Of a stretch of DNA of 64,000 nucleotides, positions 10,006 through 21,175 are shown in pieces; within the stretch, counting starts at the first letter, position 1, and each line of letters starts with the position of its first letter. The DNA comes from Prostheceraeus crozeri (taxonomy: Eukaryota > Platyhelminthes > Polycladida > Euryleptidae), in contig CAJQUW010012670.1 in the NCBI GenBank assembly GCA_907163375.1, positions 175,001-239,000 on the forward strand, written 5' to 3'. Position numbers and translations under genes: made by a program. The notes beneath the pieces are model-generated. The model saw nothing but the letters and a program-made list of their open reading frames with translations, was not told the DNA's origin and made no database searches.

Positions 10006-11662
10006 CAGATTGTTTCATAAAAAATGGATCACCCTTAATCATCGCCTTAACTTCAACTTTGTCTAACTCCGCCAAACTTGAACGAATTTCTCTGAAATTT
10101 GGAAGATATGTCAGTTGTGCTTACTAATATCATTGTTGGAAATTTCAAGCATGAATATTGAGTTGTTTTCCTGTTGTAGATAAAAAAAGTAGTAGATAAT
10201 TTGATCTTTATTTAGCAATGTTACACAAAATCATACCTCACTCTTATAAAATTACATTTGTTTCCTTTGTTATGTAGTATGTTGTTCTACAAGCCAAAAG
10301 CTATCAAGCAAAACAAAAATAAAGAAAATCGGTCAATCAGAGCCAGTATAGCACCATTATTCATCAACAATAATGTAACTGCTACATGTGATTAACTGGA
10401 CTTCATGTTCCATAGCTTCCTGACTTCGTTGCGGTGGTGTTGGCAGCACTCCTGATTGCTTTCAGCTGGAAATCTATCTCTTGCCGGTTGAAAACAACAC
10501 AAAGTACAAATGAACAATAACGAGATCGCATTCACAAAAGGCAAAGTGTCAGCCTTGCTAGAACCAGGGTTTTCTTTGCGAGCTACAAGCAAGCGACTAA
10601 ATGTCCCTTACACAAATGTGCATCGATGGCATAATGATGATTTTCGACTCTGTCGTAAAGAGGGCTCTGGCCGTCCACGCAAAACATCCAAACGTAGAGA
10701 CCGCCTAATTTTGAGATTTGTTAAAGTTGATCCAAGTCTCTCGTTAACTGAGATGGCTGCACTAGACTCGTCTATTTCTAAGTCCACTATTCGTAGAAGA
10801 CTTATTGAGTCGAATTTCAAGAGCTGTAAGAGGCCCTCTCAGATCGAATTATCAGATCAGCATACAAAAAGACGTCTCAGATGGGCAATGAGTCATTGTC
10901 ACTGGCGGAATCAATGGGATCGGGTTGTCTGGTCTGATGAGGCATCAGTCCGTCTGAAGGATAGTGATGGTCGATTGAGATTATGGATAAAATCTGATCA
11001 GGAAATTCCGAGACATTTACATCGTCCCCGGGTACAAGGTGGTGCGACTCTACTGATTTGGGCTGGCATTTGGACCAATGGCCGCTCTGAACTTCACATA
11101 CAGCAAGGAACCATGAATTCTGAACGCTATGTGAATGTTTTACGAATGAACATTGGCCAAATGACAGATCAACTTGGTGATCCATCGACTTGGTTATTTA
11201 TGGATGATAATGCTACGTGTCACAGGAGTAGTAGAGTCAACTTATGCAAGTCTCAATTAGGGCTTAGGACATTATCTTGGTCAGCTCGTTCTCCTGATCT
11301 GAATCCCATAGAAAATGTATGGAGTATTCTAAAACGCAACGTTCGTCGTTCACTGCTACCTACAGATGGCGCATCACAACTTACGTCACTGTTAAAAAGA
11401 GAGTGGAGAAAGTTAGATCAGTCAAAAATCAACGATATCATCGAATCAATGCCTAGACGAATTGGTAATGTCATTGACAATAAGGGTAGGGCCACAAAAT
11501 ATTAGCTTCTTAAGAACCGTTACTGTATCATAGCTTATCAGATTATATAAGGACATTTAAATATATTAGGGACATGAAATAACATGAAAAATGCTTTCTG
11601 TATCATACTTATGTTTTATTTAGTCAAATTTTAGGATGATCCACTTTTTATGAAACGGACTG
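10006..11662 (+). mobile_element. Tc1-family transposon, apparently complete
   Basis: The left end (10006) is CAGATTGTTTCATAAAAAAT. The right end read backwards from 11662 is CAGTCCGTTTCATAAAAAGT, followed on both sides by GGATCA-containing sequence. TA flanks each end (10004-10005 and 11663-11664). One uninterrupted transposase gene lies between, with a 504-bp 5' and a 157-bp 3' untranslated segment. Total length is 1657 bp, within the usual Tc1 range. The only mark of age is divergence between the two inverted ends. Confidence 0.92.
10510..11505 (+). CDS. Tc1 transposase, DD34E, unbroken
   Basis: The 331-residue protein has the length usual for Tc1. It starts with a two-part helix-turn-helix DNA-binding region (FSLRATSKRLNVPYTNVHRW, about 21-40, then the GRPRK hook at 54-58 and a second HTH to about 110). 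The DDE domain follows: WSDEASV with Asp143, MDDNATCH with Asp233, and SPDLNPIENVW with Glu268. Thirty-four residues separate the last two acids, the Tc1 signature. It would bind the inverted ends and move the element by cut and paste into TA sites. No stop or frameshift is present, and all three acids are kept, so the protein could be active. It starts at the first ATG of the frame. Confidence 0.93.
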   Translation: MNNNEIAFTKGKVSALLEPGFSLRATSKRLNVPYTNVHRWHNDDFRLCRKEGSGRPRKTSKRRDRLILRFVKVDPSLSLTEMAALDSSISKSTIRRRLIESNFKSCKRPSQIELSDQHTKRRLRWAMSHCHWRNQWDRVVWSDEASVRLKDSDGRLRLWIKSDQEIPRHLHRPRVQGGATLLIWAGIWTNGRSELHIQQGTMNSERYVNVLRMNIGQMTDQLGDPSTWLFMDDNATCHRSSRVNLCKSQLGLRTLSWSARSPDLNPIENVWSILKRNVRRSLLPTDGASQLTSLLKREWRKLDQSKINDIIESMPRRIGNVIDNKGRATKY

Positions 11663-11664
11663 TA

Positions 11665-12185
11665 GAAGGCATAGAATAAATAGTATGAAGATGAAGCGCA
11701 AGTATAATGTAAATAAAGAGTAGAGTCCCGGCGAGGAATTTTCAGAAAATGTACGTCCGATCCTAAAATTTTTGCCACAAGGAATAGTTGAAATTTGACT
11801 GTAAAAACACTTCATAATTCTTCATCATGAATGATGTTTCTATACTAACAGTCAGTATATCATATTGTGCGATAATTACTATAAAATCTTCATTAATTAA
11901 AAAAGACAAGTAAAAATTGCAAGATGTAGGCTGACTATTTATTCAGCATTGCAAATTGTAATAGATTATAAAACAAGATGTGATAAGATAAGTTGTTGAT
12001 GACGATTAAGAATCTCGACACACGTGATACAGGGACCATGAATTGACTAGATGCTTCAGAACACACGCATTTTAACGCTGTTTAGTAAATCATTGTGCAA
12101 AAGCGATTTTAATACAGTATGTTCTACTATTGGATTGCTACTTCGGTTTGAGGTCCACACTGGAGTCGAACTATTATTATTATAA
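11665..12185. other. no gene seen
   Basis: This is AT-rich DNA without a supported frame, between the Tc1 right end and the short-repeat cluster. Confidence 0.3.
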
Positions 12186-12395
12186 TGATTGAGCGCTTGG
12201 TACACGCGATAATCAAAAATTCGGGCGCTTCGCACATAACAATAATCAGGACTCTCTGTACAAAAAGGGCGCTGTGTACAAAATTCAAGAAAATAGGGCG
12301 CTTGACGTGCGAAATTGTTATAGCTCTAACTACAAATTCATTTATATATATTCCAATTTCTGAATTTCCAATAAGGGCGCTTGGTACAGTAAGTG
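12186..12395. repeat. cluster of GGGCGCTT-type words
   Basis: Five copies of a GC-rich word in AT-rich DNA occur at roughly 12191 (GAGCGCTTGGTAC), 12222 (GGGCGCTTCGCAC), 12269 (GGGCGCTGTGTAC), 12295 (GGGCGCTTGACGTGC) and 12376 (GGGCGCTTGGTAC). Spacing is irregular (about 30-80 bp). The words could be the subterminal repeat of an unrecognised transposon or a decayed minisatellite. Confidence 0.5.
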
Positions 12396-12499
12396 TAAGT
12401 TAGTTCCATTAGCCTAGATAAATAGTTAGCCTACTAAATACTGACCAATAACAATAACTGACATTGAATTTAAATTATCGAAAGATCGAAAAGTCAATC

Positions 12500-12739
12500 C
12501 TATTGTGCTGCATGAGTGAAGGATAATACTTTGGATATACCAGGTGGTTCCGTTTCAAAACCTATTTTCGCCGGCTTCCTCAGTTCCTCTACCAAGTTCA
12601 GGCTGAACGTTGTCTTCGAAAAGTCGAAGGGGATGCTTTCGCAACGCATTGGGTGAGTGGTCCCGACTACAGAGGCAGCAGGGTCAGCACCAGCGATAAA
12701 ATTCCAAAAAGATTTCGTTTGCTCGGCGGTCGTCGTCAA
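12500..12739 (-). CDS. unrecognised 79-codon frame, possible exon
   Basis: I do not recognise it. The frame (AEQTKSFWNFIAGADPAASV ... FSLNLVEELRKPAKIG) has balanced, non-repetitive composition and remains open upstream of its first ATG for about 17 codons. A GT (CCTG|GTATATC on the minus strand, near 12542) could be a splice donor. It may be a host exon or a transposon scrap; no domain is visible. Confidence 0.25.
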   Translation of the reverse strand: MTTTAEQTKSFWNFIAGADPAASVVGTTHPMRCESIPFDFSKTTFSLNLVEELRKPAKIGFETEPPGISKVLSFTHAAQ

Positions 12740-14444
12740 TTTTGTCCATGCAGATTCGCAGCAAGTAGGAATAGCCTATCGCTGGTTGTACTGTCATTGT
12801 CGTTCGTTTTTCGATCACCCTTATGTCGTATTTCATGCAGAATATTTCACGTATCTACCTATTTTCCCATAGGTCAATCGTCCTTTTAACTTGTCTAAGA
12901 AAATTGGAAGAGGATTCAAAACATGCAATATATCTTACTCATGATCATTCAAATGATTGCATGATATAGTTGACCACTCGATAGGTGATCCATTTTGATG
13001 CAGCCTAATGTAAAGATAAAGAACTCTTCCAAAAAATTTAGTTTAAATTATTTTCACTTTGCAAGAACGGCCGTCGGCGTCTAGCACCTCACGGTCGATG
13101 GTAGCGAACTGGCATATGGCTGTATGATGTTTCGTCTGTTTTCTCGCATGATTCTTAATCGGGGGTCATGCATGTGGCTCGCTGGGGAGGAATTCGACAT
13201 GCCGGGGTGGATTGACGTTCGAAGAAAGATATGGTAGGAATGAGGTTCGAAGGAGCATTTTGAATGAGTAAGATCTGTTGATTTCCTGTTAGACAAAGAA
13301 TAGCGACTGCAGTCATAATAAGTGTAAATAGGTTGCTCATTGAAATACATGTAGGTTTACAATAGATAGCGGTATCAAATTTGGTAACTAAGAAGAGAAA
13401 TCGACTCAACATCAGCGTGCACGTCGATTTGAGATTGAAACTCTTGAACTCGACACCTCGAATTCAAGAATTGTGGTAAGCATCATGCTTAATGCAGTCA
13501 TCGTCTTTGGTCAGTACATAAAGCTTTTTGTTGCTATCTTTCTTGATAACACTTCCTAAAAGCACGTACTTACATGCTTCCTGAAAAGTTACCAAAAAAG
13601 TCTGCATTTGAAAATATATTTAAAAACACATGTGTTACTATCTTTGAGTGACTTCTTTTTTAAACTTGATTAGGAACCTACCAGTTAATTAATTACTACT
13701 ACTTGCTTAATTAAGCATACTTTTAATGTTTAGGGACAAATCTGAGCAAAACGGCTAAGAACCACTGCAAGACATTGTAAAATCACTTCTTAAAAAACAT
13801 GTTTTTCAGCGTGTTTAAAACACTACCCTCCCTGGTATCCGCATTCCTATGAGGGAGTACCAGACCGCTCAATGGAATTCCGCAGAGTAATCCATGCATT
13901 ATTAATTAACTTGCTCATTAGTCCAAAATTCTACAATGTCGCCCTCTTTTAAACTTAAATCATTATACTGATGACGAAACTAGCCCACTAGTCTACCTCC
14001 CTCTGCATAGACTTCAAATTCGTGTTCACATTGCTTCTTTTGTTGATTATCTGAGCAACGTTCAAGTCGTCGTTTTCTTTCATTTTTCACATGTTCAGTT
14101 TCATTTCTGTTGGTAAAGATGAAAGATAATTCATAAATAGGGATTTCTTTGCATCCTTCTGATAGCAAATACTTGTAATTACGTCGCCACTAAAGCGGAG
14201 CTTAAAATCGAGTAATGACTAAGGGTTGTCTGTATCTGGGTGCTCAATGGTAAGTGTAGAAGGTGTCGTCATTGTAGTTAACCATATAATTTTATTTGAG
14301 ATCAGACGGCTATGTTTGAATTTACATAAGCATATCAGAAAACATAGATATACATGAGGAATAGGATAACTTAGCAACGTTTTATGAACATATCCCCCAT
14401 ATGATATCATTTAACATAGTTCATACAACAGTAAGATACTTTCA
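12740..14444. other. no confident gene; one possible decayed coding patch
   Basis: On the minus strand at about 13940-14110, an acceptor-like TTTACCAACAG precedes codons for NERKRRLERCSDNQQKKQ and EFEVYAEGGRLVG. After a stop, the same frame continues with NDLSLKEGDIVEFW. This might be an old coding remnant, but I know no family for it. The rest is AT-rich without frames. Confidence 0.3.
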
Positions 14445-15099
14445 TGAATAAGCAGGGCTACCACTCTTATCAAAAATAAAAACCGGAAAGTCAAATCGGA
14501 ATGGGGCCTCCCCTTAATTACGTAGTCGTGGGCCCCTTCAAAGTAAGAAGCTTGCGATCATTCGATATCACACAACCCGGTGAGTTTTGAAAGCGTTCAA
14601 GCACAAGTTGGACCTGTTCCTTTGAATCCTCACAGTTAGCAAGTAAATGTATAAAATCACTACTGATGTTTATTCAATCATCTATTTCAACAAGGTGTAC
14701 TAGAATTCATGACTCGAACAGCTACTATTTTCAGGAGAACCGTTTTCGAAGGTTGGCCAGAGTGTACTACAAAGACCCCTCCACCTCCCCCCAATGCAAA
14801 ATCAGCATGGAGTTATTGAACGATTGACGATTTCAGCTCGATATAAAGACTACATATTATCGAATAATCTACATGTAGGCCTATGGATGATTTTGCTTAA
14901 CTGTTTCTAAGACAACTTTTTCATTCTAAAATTTTACATTCAACTTTATAATGCACTATTCTCGTGCAGCTTTGTCACTTTCTATTAATCGTGCCATGAC
15001 GTCACACGGTGCAAAATCTCGTCCTTGTTGTCAAGAATTTTCATGAAACCACTCGGAAATTGTTTTCCAGCTGTTCGATGTTCGGACTGCTACAGCAGA

Positions 15100-15590
15100 G
15101 CGGCCTGGTCACAGCAAATAGGGCCTACCTTCATACAAAATCTATGGTCAGCGCGGTCTAAATGCTTGGGCAGGCATTCCGAGAGCCATTATTCTTTCGA
15201 GAAATCGAGAATGTGTGGTAAAATCTTCCTTTCTATGCTGTATAAAATGAACCGAATGTCATGAAGGATAGGAATATCTTCATGCAAGATGGGATGCCAG
15301 CGCACTACTACAGACCTATCCTAAATTATTTGAATAGCAATTTTCCTTAATCTCGGATTGACCGTCATAGGAGCCTTTGGAATGGCTTCCGATACCACCA
15401 GATTCAATGCTCTGTGACATTTTCTTTTGGGCACGTTTAAGAAATGGTGCATTAGAGTCATCCAATGCATTTGGATGAATTGGAAAACAAAGTTTTGCAC
15501 CGTTTTCTGCAGATCGACGAGCGATTGCGTAGAGATATGCTCTTGCGCTGTTGACCGAATAATTAGATTGCGTTTGGGCAAATGGTGAGC
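15100..15590 (+). pseudogene. mariner-like transposase scrap (copy 1)
   Basis: The plus strand at 15261 reads MKDRNIFMQDGMPAHYYRPI, the QDGAPAHY box around the second catalytic Asp of mariner-like transposases, then LNYLNSNFP, the start of the FPxxWIGR segment. Beyond that the frame breaks repeatedly. The same scrap is in copy 2 at 44729-45219, so it was inside the hAT-like element before the copies separated. Confidence 0.6.
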
Positions 15591-15930
15591 AAGTAGAAAA
15601 TAAATGTTATAGTGGCACTCGTGTAACTGTTTTCCTTTGAATTATAATTAACTTACAGAAGTTAATCATTGAGTCGCTAATTGCTATTGCATCAACAACT
15701 TTGAAATTATCACTGCTAGAATCCGCCACGTTACATAAACAAAAAAAGTTTGAATCAATGTCACACAGAACAAATTGACGACTAAAAACTATCGCATTTT
15801 CTCAATATGAGAAAACGGAGTTCTATATTGTGCCCAAATATTATACATTACAGAAGCCATGCAACTTAATATACTATTTACTCTGAAATGAGATGAGAGC
15901 AACATTTGATACAATCCACTGCGGGAAATG

Positions 15931-15966
15931 CTGACGTTTCAAGATTTTTAGCCGTCATCAGAGCAG
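15931..15966 (-). ncRNA. hammerhead-like ribozyme core (copy 1)
   Basis: The minus strand has CTGATGA, then about 14 nt, then GAAACGTCAGC: the CUGAUGA...GAAA order of a hammerhead core. Penelope-like elements are known to carry hammerheads in their terminal repeats. Stem II is poorly paired here, so activity is doubtful. The same sequence is in copy 2. Confidence 0.3.
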
Positions 15967-16859
15967 TATACCTGTAAAGAATCAATAACTCACATGTAAA
16001 CAGATCATCATCCGAAATACAGACATGTACAATTAATGAAATACATGCAGTTCAAATCTCATTCTGTAGAGTTCGTTTCCAAAATTTGAAATTTGCTAAC
16101 ACCAATACAAATAGCTAATTGGTGTTTGCAGTTCATGCACGAAGGTGAGCTGCCAGATTCCCAAGCACATCCACCTTTACCGATGGGTATGTGGAGTGAG
16201 TTGCTGATTTACTGCACTGATGGTGGCTAAAAAGTCAAAAAATCTAGCAGTTGAAGTTGCCTGAAGAAACTTCATCAGTAGGCTACTTGTAGCTCCGGCA
16301 ATTATTCAAATCAAACCTTGCTCTCATCTCTTGTACTTCAAACATAATAAAAAACAATTACAACAATTGCATTAAGAACAACTTTTGGCTTTCAAACTAG
16401 ATAATGACAGCTATTTGATAAAGGTTGAGCCGCCATGGCATAAGTAAACGCAAAGTCAACACGAAAAGAAATCCTTATCACTTCTGCAGTTGTTTGAAAG
16501 ATTTCAATTCTCGCTGGTGTCTTCGCCGAAATTTAGCCGCTTTTGCAACAAGTGATCGTACAAAATATTCATTCGTCCCTCCCTTGTTTTCCCGAAACTT
16601 TTTAGTAGATTTTTCATCAAAGCATAATCAGAACTCAATTCATAATAAGGTCCATAATTACGCATTACAACTTTTTCGCAAAGCATTCCCACCAAAATTC
16701 ATTTCTTATTTCAAAACCTTGATTACTTGCGTTTCGTCCAGTTCCTTTATAGGATTGACGAAAGCATCACTGACTTCCTTGTAGAAGAATCTTCTGCTCA
16801 AGAGTCATGCGGATTTTTAGAAAGCATTTGCGTTGAATTTGATCACCCTTAAAAATTGC

Positions 16860-17400
16860 AGGGTCTTTAAGGCCCCCAGCAATCTGCATAGCACCGTTCA
16901 CATTTTAAAAGAGCCCTACATAATCTAAAAAGGACCCACATGCTCTGATCTTTAGGCCTAAGGGTTCCGGTCACAATCCTATGGGCCATTTACAATCTCA
17001 AGAGTTCTATTCATGTCTAAAAAGTGCTCTTCAAAAACTAAAACAGCTGCCGTTCACAATCTCAAAGGGATGCTTCACAAAATCCCTTTGAGATTCCCTT
17101 TCAAAATTTAAATAGCGCCCCTTCACGATCTTCAAGGGGCCCCCTTCGCAGTCTCAAAAGGGCCCCTCGCGATCTAAAAGGGGCCCTTCGTAGTCCCAAA
17201 AAGGCCCCCTTCGCAGTCTGAAAAGGGCTCCCTAATGATCTAGAAGGGGCCCCTTCGCGTTCTCAAAAAAGCTCCCTAACTATCTAAAAGGGGCTCCTTC
17301 GCAGTCTCAAAAGGCCCCTCGCGAACTTAAAGGGCCCCTTCACAATCTTTAAGGGGGCCGATCGCAATCTCAGAAGGGCCCCCTTCAAAACCTAAAATAT
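16860..17400 (+). repeat. GC-rich minisatellite, short version
   Basis: About 20-22-bp units of the type GGGCCCCTTCGCAGTCTCAAAA, with variants ending in GATCTAAAA. This is roughly 540 bp of array against roughly 1.8 kb in copy 2. It sits next to the right end of the element. Confidence 0.85.
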
Positions 17401-17463
17401 TTGTTCAAACATTTTCTCACTACTTACTTCATTAAAAAAAACCGGAAATCACTGAATAAGTAA

Positions 17464-17720
17464 TGATAAGCATGTTGGATGCCTCTTCACTTTTCGATAC
17501 CAGTATAAAAATGTCATCGACATATCTGGCATATAATTCAACTGAATGATGAGGAATAACTTGTTTCTCAATTCTATCCATGAACAACATCGCGAGGATC
17601 CCCGATACATTAGCGACCATAGCAAGTCCAAATTTTTGACTCCAAGGATTTGTACTGGTCTTTTTTTACAGTCCTTTACCATTCAATCATCTCATCTCTT
17701 CAAATATCAATGTCATAATG
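17464..17720 (-). pseudogene. Penelope-like reverse transcriptase fragment
   Basis: The minus strand encodes QKFGLAMVANVSGILAMLFM (a decayed GLPMGSPLSPILANLFM box, read across two frames), then LYARYVDDIFILVSK with the YVDD catalytic box. RYVDDIF is characteristic of Penelope-like RTs. Only about 85 residues remain. The hAT-like element ends at the position where the fragment stops. Confidence 0.7.
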
Positions 17721-18504
17721 AAATTCCTATGATGAATTAAATAATTTTGGCTGGAAATAAAGCACTACTTTGGAAAATGCAGTAGTCTCATATAGGGACT
17801 GAACGTACTTTAACGAAGAGTTAACAAACTATCAGCATCTAATATTTTGATTTTCCACTTGCTCTCTTCGAATTAGCCCTATCTTTTCTATCACCATTTT
17901 TGTCTGACGAGTTTTGATGCGAAATATCATGTGAATTCAAATTTGAAGTTTCTAGCTGCAAATGTTTGATTAAATAGACATGACTACATATGAAACATGC
18001 ATATATATGTACAAGGTCACATTTATCAAAAAGAATGTTGCTTCAGGAAACTTACAAAATACTATTATTAAATAGCATTCACATACAGCTTCAGTCCACA
18101 TGAATGAAATCCAAAGCTACAATTTTCTTTAGTCGAATGTATTGAACAGGCGAATTATACATATTCTAATCACAGATTGGCAAAGGTCGATATGAAAGAA
18201 ATCATCACACAAAAATCGAAATAGACCAAAACTCAGCAAACCCTTGTAGGATAGGGAATTCAACATGATAAGAATGCCATCATCTCTTCTTGATAAAGAC
18301 TCGGCTTCACTGAATTAATCTTCGGGCACTCAAGAGAATTAATTATCATCAGCCACCAATGGTATTGCCTCTTTCAACCCCTGCAATAGAAAAAAGTAAG
18401 TAATTTCGTTATAACGAGAATTTGAGTAAGTCAATAAATGGTCCAAGGGCCTTGTTCCGGGATCAAATAATTATTCCGACTTATACTTTGATATGGTAAT
18501 TTTC
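17721..18504. other. no feature recognised
   Basis: This is AT-rich DNA between the Penelope scrap and the long-inverted-repeat element. No supported frames were seen. Confidence 0.3.
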
Positions 18505-18711
18505 ATATATAGTCCGGGGGCTGAGGGGGGTTGAGTGTACAAAAATATGTCCCCGCATTTTGACTCTTGATTCTTGTAAAGGACCCCTAGGATGATAAAA
18601 AAACTTGGGTAGACATTCCAGATCGAGGACCTTGACCCCTAAAATCAAAATGGAGTCCAAGATGGCCGCCACGTCATTGCTGTCATAATAACAGAGCATA
18701 GAAGTCACAAA

Positions 18712-19152
18712 GCATAGTGATAATGGAGTCTAATCCTAGGTTATCAGGGTCAAGGAATCTATTGAAACTATTTACAAGCCAATTCAACCATCTCATGGTC
18801 AAATAAATGCAAAATGGCCGCCCCATGAGGCCACCAAAATCCAAGAAATATTCATTTTTATGCTAGTTTGATGCCTTTGGCTACAGAAGTGCCATAGCAT
18901 ACTGATAATGGAGTCTATTCCCAGGTTATCAGGGTCCAGCAATCTATTGAGACTATTTACAAGCCAATTCAACCATCTCATGGTCAAATAAATGCAAAAT
19001 GGACGCCCCATGAGGCCACCAAAATCCAAGAAATATTCATTTTTATGCTAGTTTGATGCTTTTGGCTACAGAAGTGCCATAGCATAGTGATAATGGAGCC
19101 GATTCCCAGGTTATCAGGGTCGAGCAATCTATTGAGTCTATTTACAAGCCAT
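18712..19152. repeat. 185-bp tandem units, left arm
   Basis: The start word AGCATAGTGATAATGGAG recurs at about 18712, 18896 and 19081. Each unit carries TTATCAGGGTC, CAACCATCTCATGGTCAAAT and CCATGAGGCCACCAAAATCC. The inner unit is cut off by the gene fragment at 19152. Confidence 0.85.
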
Positions 19153-19156
19153 AATT

Positions 19157-19765
19157 TCAGATGCAATTTTTGTGACAATATATATCAGACCCAAATACCG
19201 AGTGAATGTCCTGTAAATCACTCATTCGATAGTAGACATCATCCTGAAAAAATACCACAGCTTTTAGCAGCTTCTCAGAGCGTACATCTTCGCAAACTCT
19301 GAATTTATGTGAACTTCTTTTCAATTTCTCTTTTCCACAAACCGTACATATTATTTTACTTGGTAGAAATCCTTCAGATGGACGATTTCGTGCCATTATT
19401 TTTGCTCGCGTTGTGCGGTTGCATGTGATTTCTTCTTTGATTTCTGTGTCAGATTCTGATTTTTCTATCTCTTCTTCAGATTTCTTCATTTTTTCTTTCA
19501 TTCGATCTAGGGTCTTCTTAAGAGTATACGACTTATAGCATTTGTTAGTAACATGATATACAAAGTCATCTTGATTTACTTGTTCCAATCTTCTTGCAAC
19601 GACGTCATTGCGTATTCTAGACGATTCGAGAATTTTCAGTCTTGATTCTGCTGTGCAGCTAGTTGCTTCTGTTGTATTTGTCTGACAAATGATGCACTTT
19701 TTAACATCGACATGTGGCAACCCTGATTGACTTCTCTTTATAGGAATTCCTTCCATTTCTGTCAT
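19157..19765 (-). pseudogene. Cys/His-rich protein fragment cut by the repeat arm
   Basis: The frame starts at MTEMEGIPIKRSQSG (ATG at 19765). A strong splice acceptor (CTTCTTTTTGCTTTCAG) lies 15 bp upstream, suggesting a preceding 5' exon. It has two putative zinc-binding modules: CIICQ...YHVTNKCYKSYT (residues about 22-80) and CTVCGKEKLKRSSHKF...DIYCHKNC at the end, separated by a charged coil-like EKMKKSEEEIEKSESDTE stretch. The frame stops at the junction with the repeat arm, so the protein looks truncated. I recall similar CxxC...YHxxCYxxYT proteins as multi-copy, unnamed genes in invertebrate genomes, but I cannot give a function. It may be cargo captured by the element. Confidence 0.5.
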
Positions 19766-19880
19766 TCGGACAGTGTGGATCCTGAAAGCAAAAAGAAGCA
19801 AGGTTGAGAAAGATAGCAAAAGAAACCTAAAGACGATTGTTTACAAGATAGTCAAATATTAATGTGATGCATATCAAATT

Positions 19881-20090
19881 TGAGCATAGGTTCTGGGCTC
19901 CCGTCAGGGAGGCCATTCCCTGGAATCTACTTCTGAATAGAAGATGGCCATGCTGAAATGAATTTCATATTAGAGGCAACAAAAACTTGAGCATAGGTTC
20001 TGGGTTCCCGTCAGGGAGGCCATTCCCTGGAATCTACTTCTGAATAGAAGATGGCCAGTTTGGCATGCTGAAATGAAAATCCTTTGGGTG
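19881..20090. repeat. two tandem copies of a 106-bp unit
   Basis: GAGCATAGGTTCTGGGCTCC at about 19882 recurs at about 19988, with the following CCGTCAGGGAGGCCATTCCC and GAATAGAAGATGGCCA. Each unit contains the self-complementary CAGGGAGGCCATTCCCTG. It lies upstream of the Cys/His frame, inside the element. Confidence 0.8.
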
Positions 20091-20399
20091 TGGCGAAGTA
20101 ATACACTAAAGGAGTAAATAAGGCTATACATAATGCTAAGTCTTGTTAAATGAGGCATATAATTAAGTCATACTACTTGGTTAAATAGGCATAGTTATCA
20201 ATGTATGTAGATATTTGGTATATAGGAAGCGTAATCAGCGATGCATTCTGTATACACATACTCGTACGTCGTAAGATAGTAGCACTAATAAGAACACAAA
20301 GAATGACATCAGTTCAAGCAACGCATGAGCTGAAACAAGGAGTCCTGTTTTAAGGTTTGATGGAAAGTTTTCACAAAAAAATGACTCACCATTCTGGAA

Positions 20400-20570
20400 C
20401 TTCATTGGAGTGTGGCGGATCGTATCGTAGATGAACTTGGCATTCTTCACACCATCGAAGTTGTATAAAAGCATTCCCTTTCGTGATGACGATGCAATGA
20501 CGACACCAGTGATTGGTAGATAGTTGAGCGAAACGGTTATTGTATCAAGTGAACACAGGCTTATGAAATG
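20400..20570 (-). other. possible captured exon
   Basis: Minus-strand codons LNYLPITGVVIASSSRKG and the following stretch end at AGAATG|GTGAGT (20400/20399), a near-perfect splice donor. An AG after TTCATTTCATAAG could be the acceptor. The phase does not fit a direct join to the Cys/His frame downstream. The family is unknown. Confidence 0.3.
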
Positions 20571-20692
20571 AACAACTACATTTTGCATTATTACATTTAC
20601 AGATAGCAATTACATCTAGGATATACTCCGAGACAATGGTCCTAAAAACCAAATCATTAAGCCGGTTCCTTACAATTTAGCAGTCAGAAATA

Positions 20693-21175
20693 GGCGGCCA
20701 TTTTGCATCTATTTGACCATGCGATGGTTGAATTGGCTTGCACATAGTCTCAATAGATTGCTCGACCCTGATAACCTAGGAATAGACTGCATTATCACGA
20801 TGCCATGGCACTTTTGTAACCAAAAGCATCAAACTAGCATAAAAATGAATATTTCTTGGATTTTGGTGGCCTCATGGGGCGTCCATTTTGCATTTATTTG
20901 ACCATGAGATGGTTGAATTGGCTTGTAAATAGTCTCAATAGATTGCTGGACCCTGATAACCTGGGAATAGACTCCATTATCAGTATGCTATGGCACTTCT
21001 GTAGCCAAAGGCATCAAACTAGCATAAAAATGAATATTTCTTGGATTTTGGTGGCCTCATGGGGCGGCCATTTTGCATTTATTTGACCATGAGATGGTTG
21101 AATTGGCTTGTAAATAGTTTCAATAGATTCCTTGACCCTGATAACCTAGGATTAGACTCCATTATCACTATGCTT
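20693..21175. repeat. 185-bp tandem units, right arm (inverted)
   Basis: These are the same units as in the left arm, reversed: ATTTGACCATGAGATGGTTG recurs with the same period. This arm extends about 90 bp further inward than the left one, so the arms are not simple mirror images. Confidence 0.85.

Larger units (their letters stand above)
14453..17452 (+). mobile_element. hAT-like element with internal minisatellite, copy 1
   Basis: It begins CAGGGCTACCACTC at 14453 and is flanked by AATAAG on the left (14447-14452) and after the closing CACTG on the right (17455-17460, boundary uncertain by 1-2 bp). The interior matches 44156-48609 almost base for base. Against that copy, the last roughly 28 bp with the right inverted repeat are missing, although the target duplication is still there. 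The interior holds a mariner-like transposase scrap, Penelope-like scraps, and a GC-rich short-repeat array at the right end. No hAT transposase is visible, so it is non-autonomous. It inserted into a Penelope-like element, whose RT continues at 17464. Confidence 0.75.

Noticed and set aside
16425-16784. 119-codon plus frame inside the hAT-like element
   Set aside because: No domain, and the counterpart in copy 2 is shorter because of a small change; not conserved as a protein.
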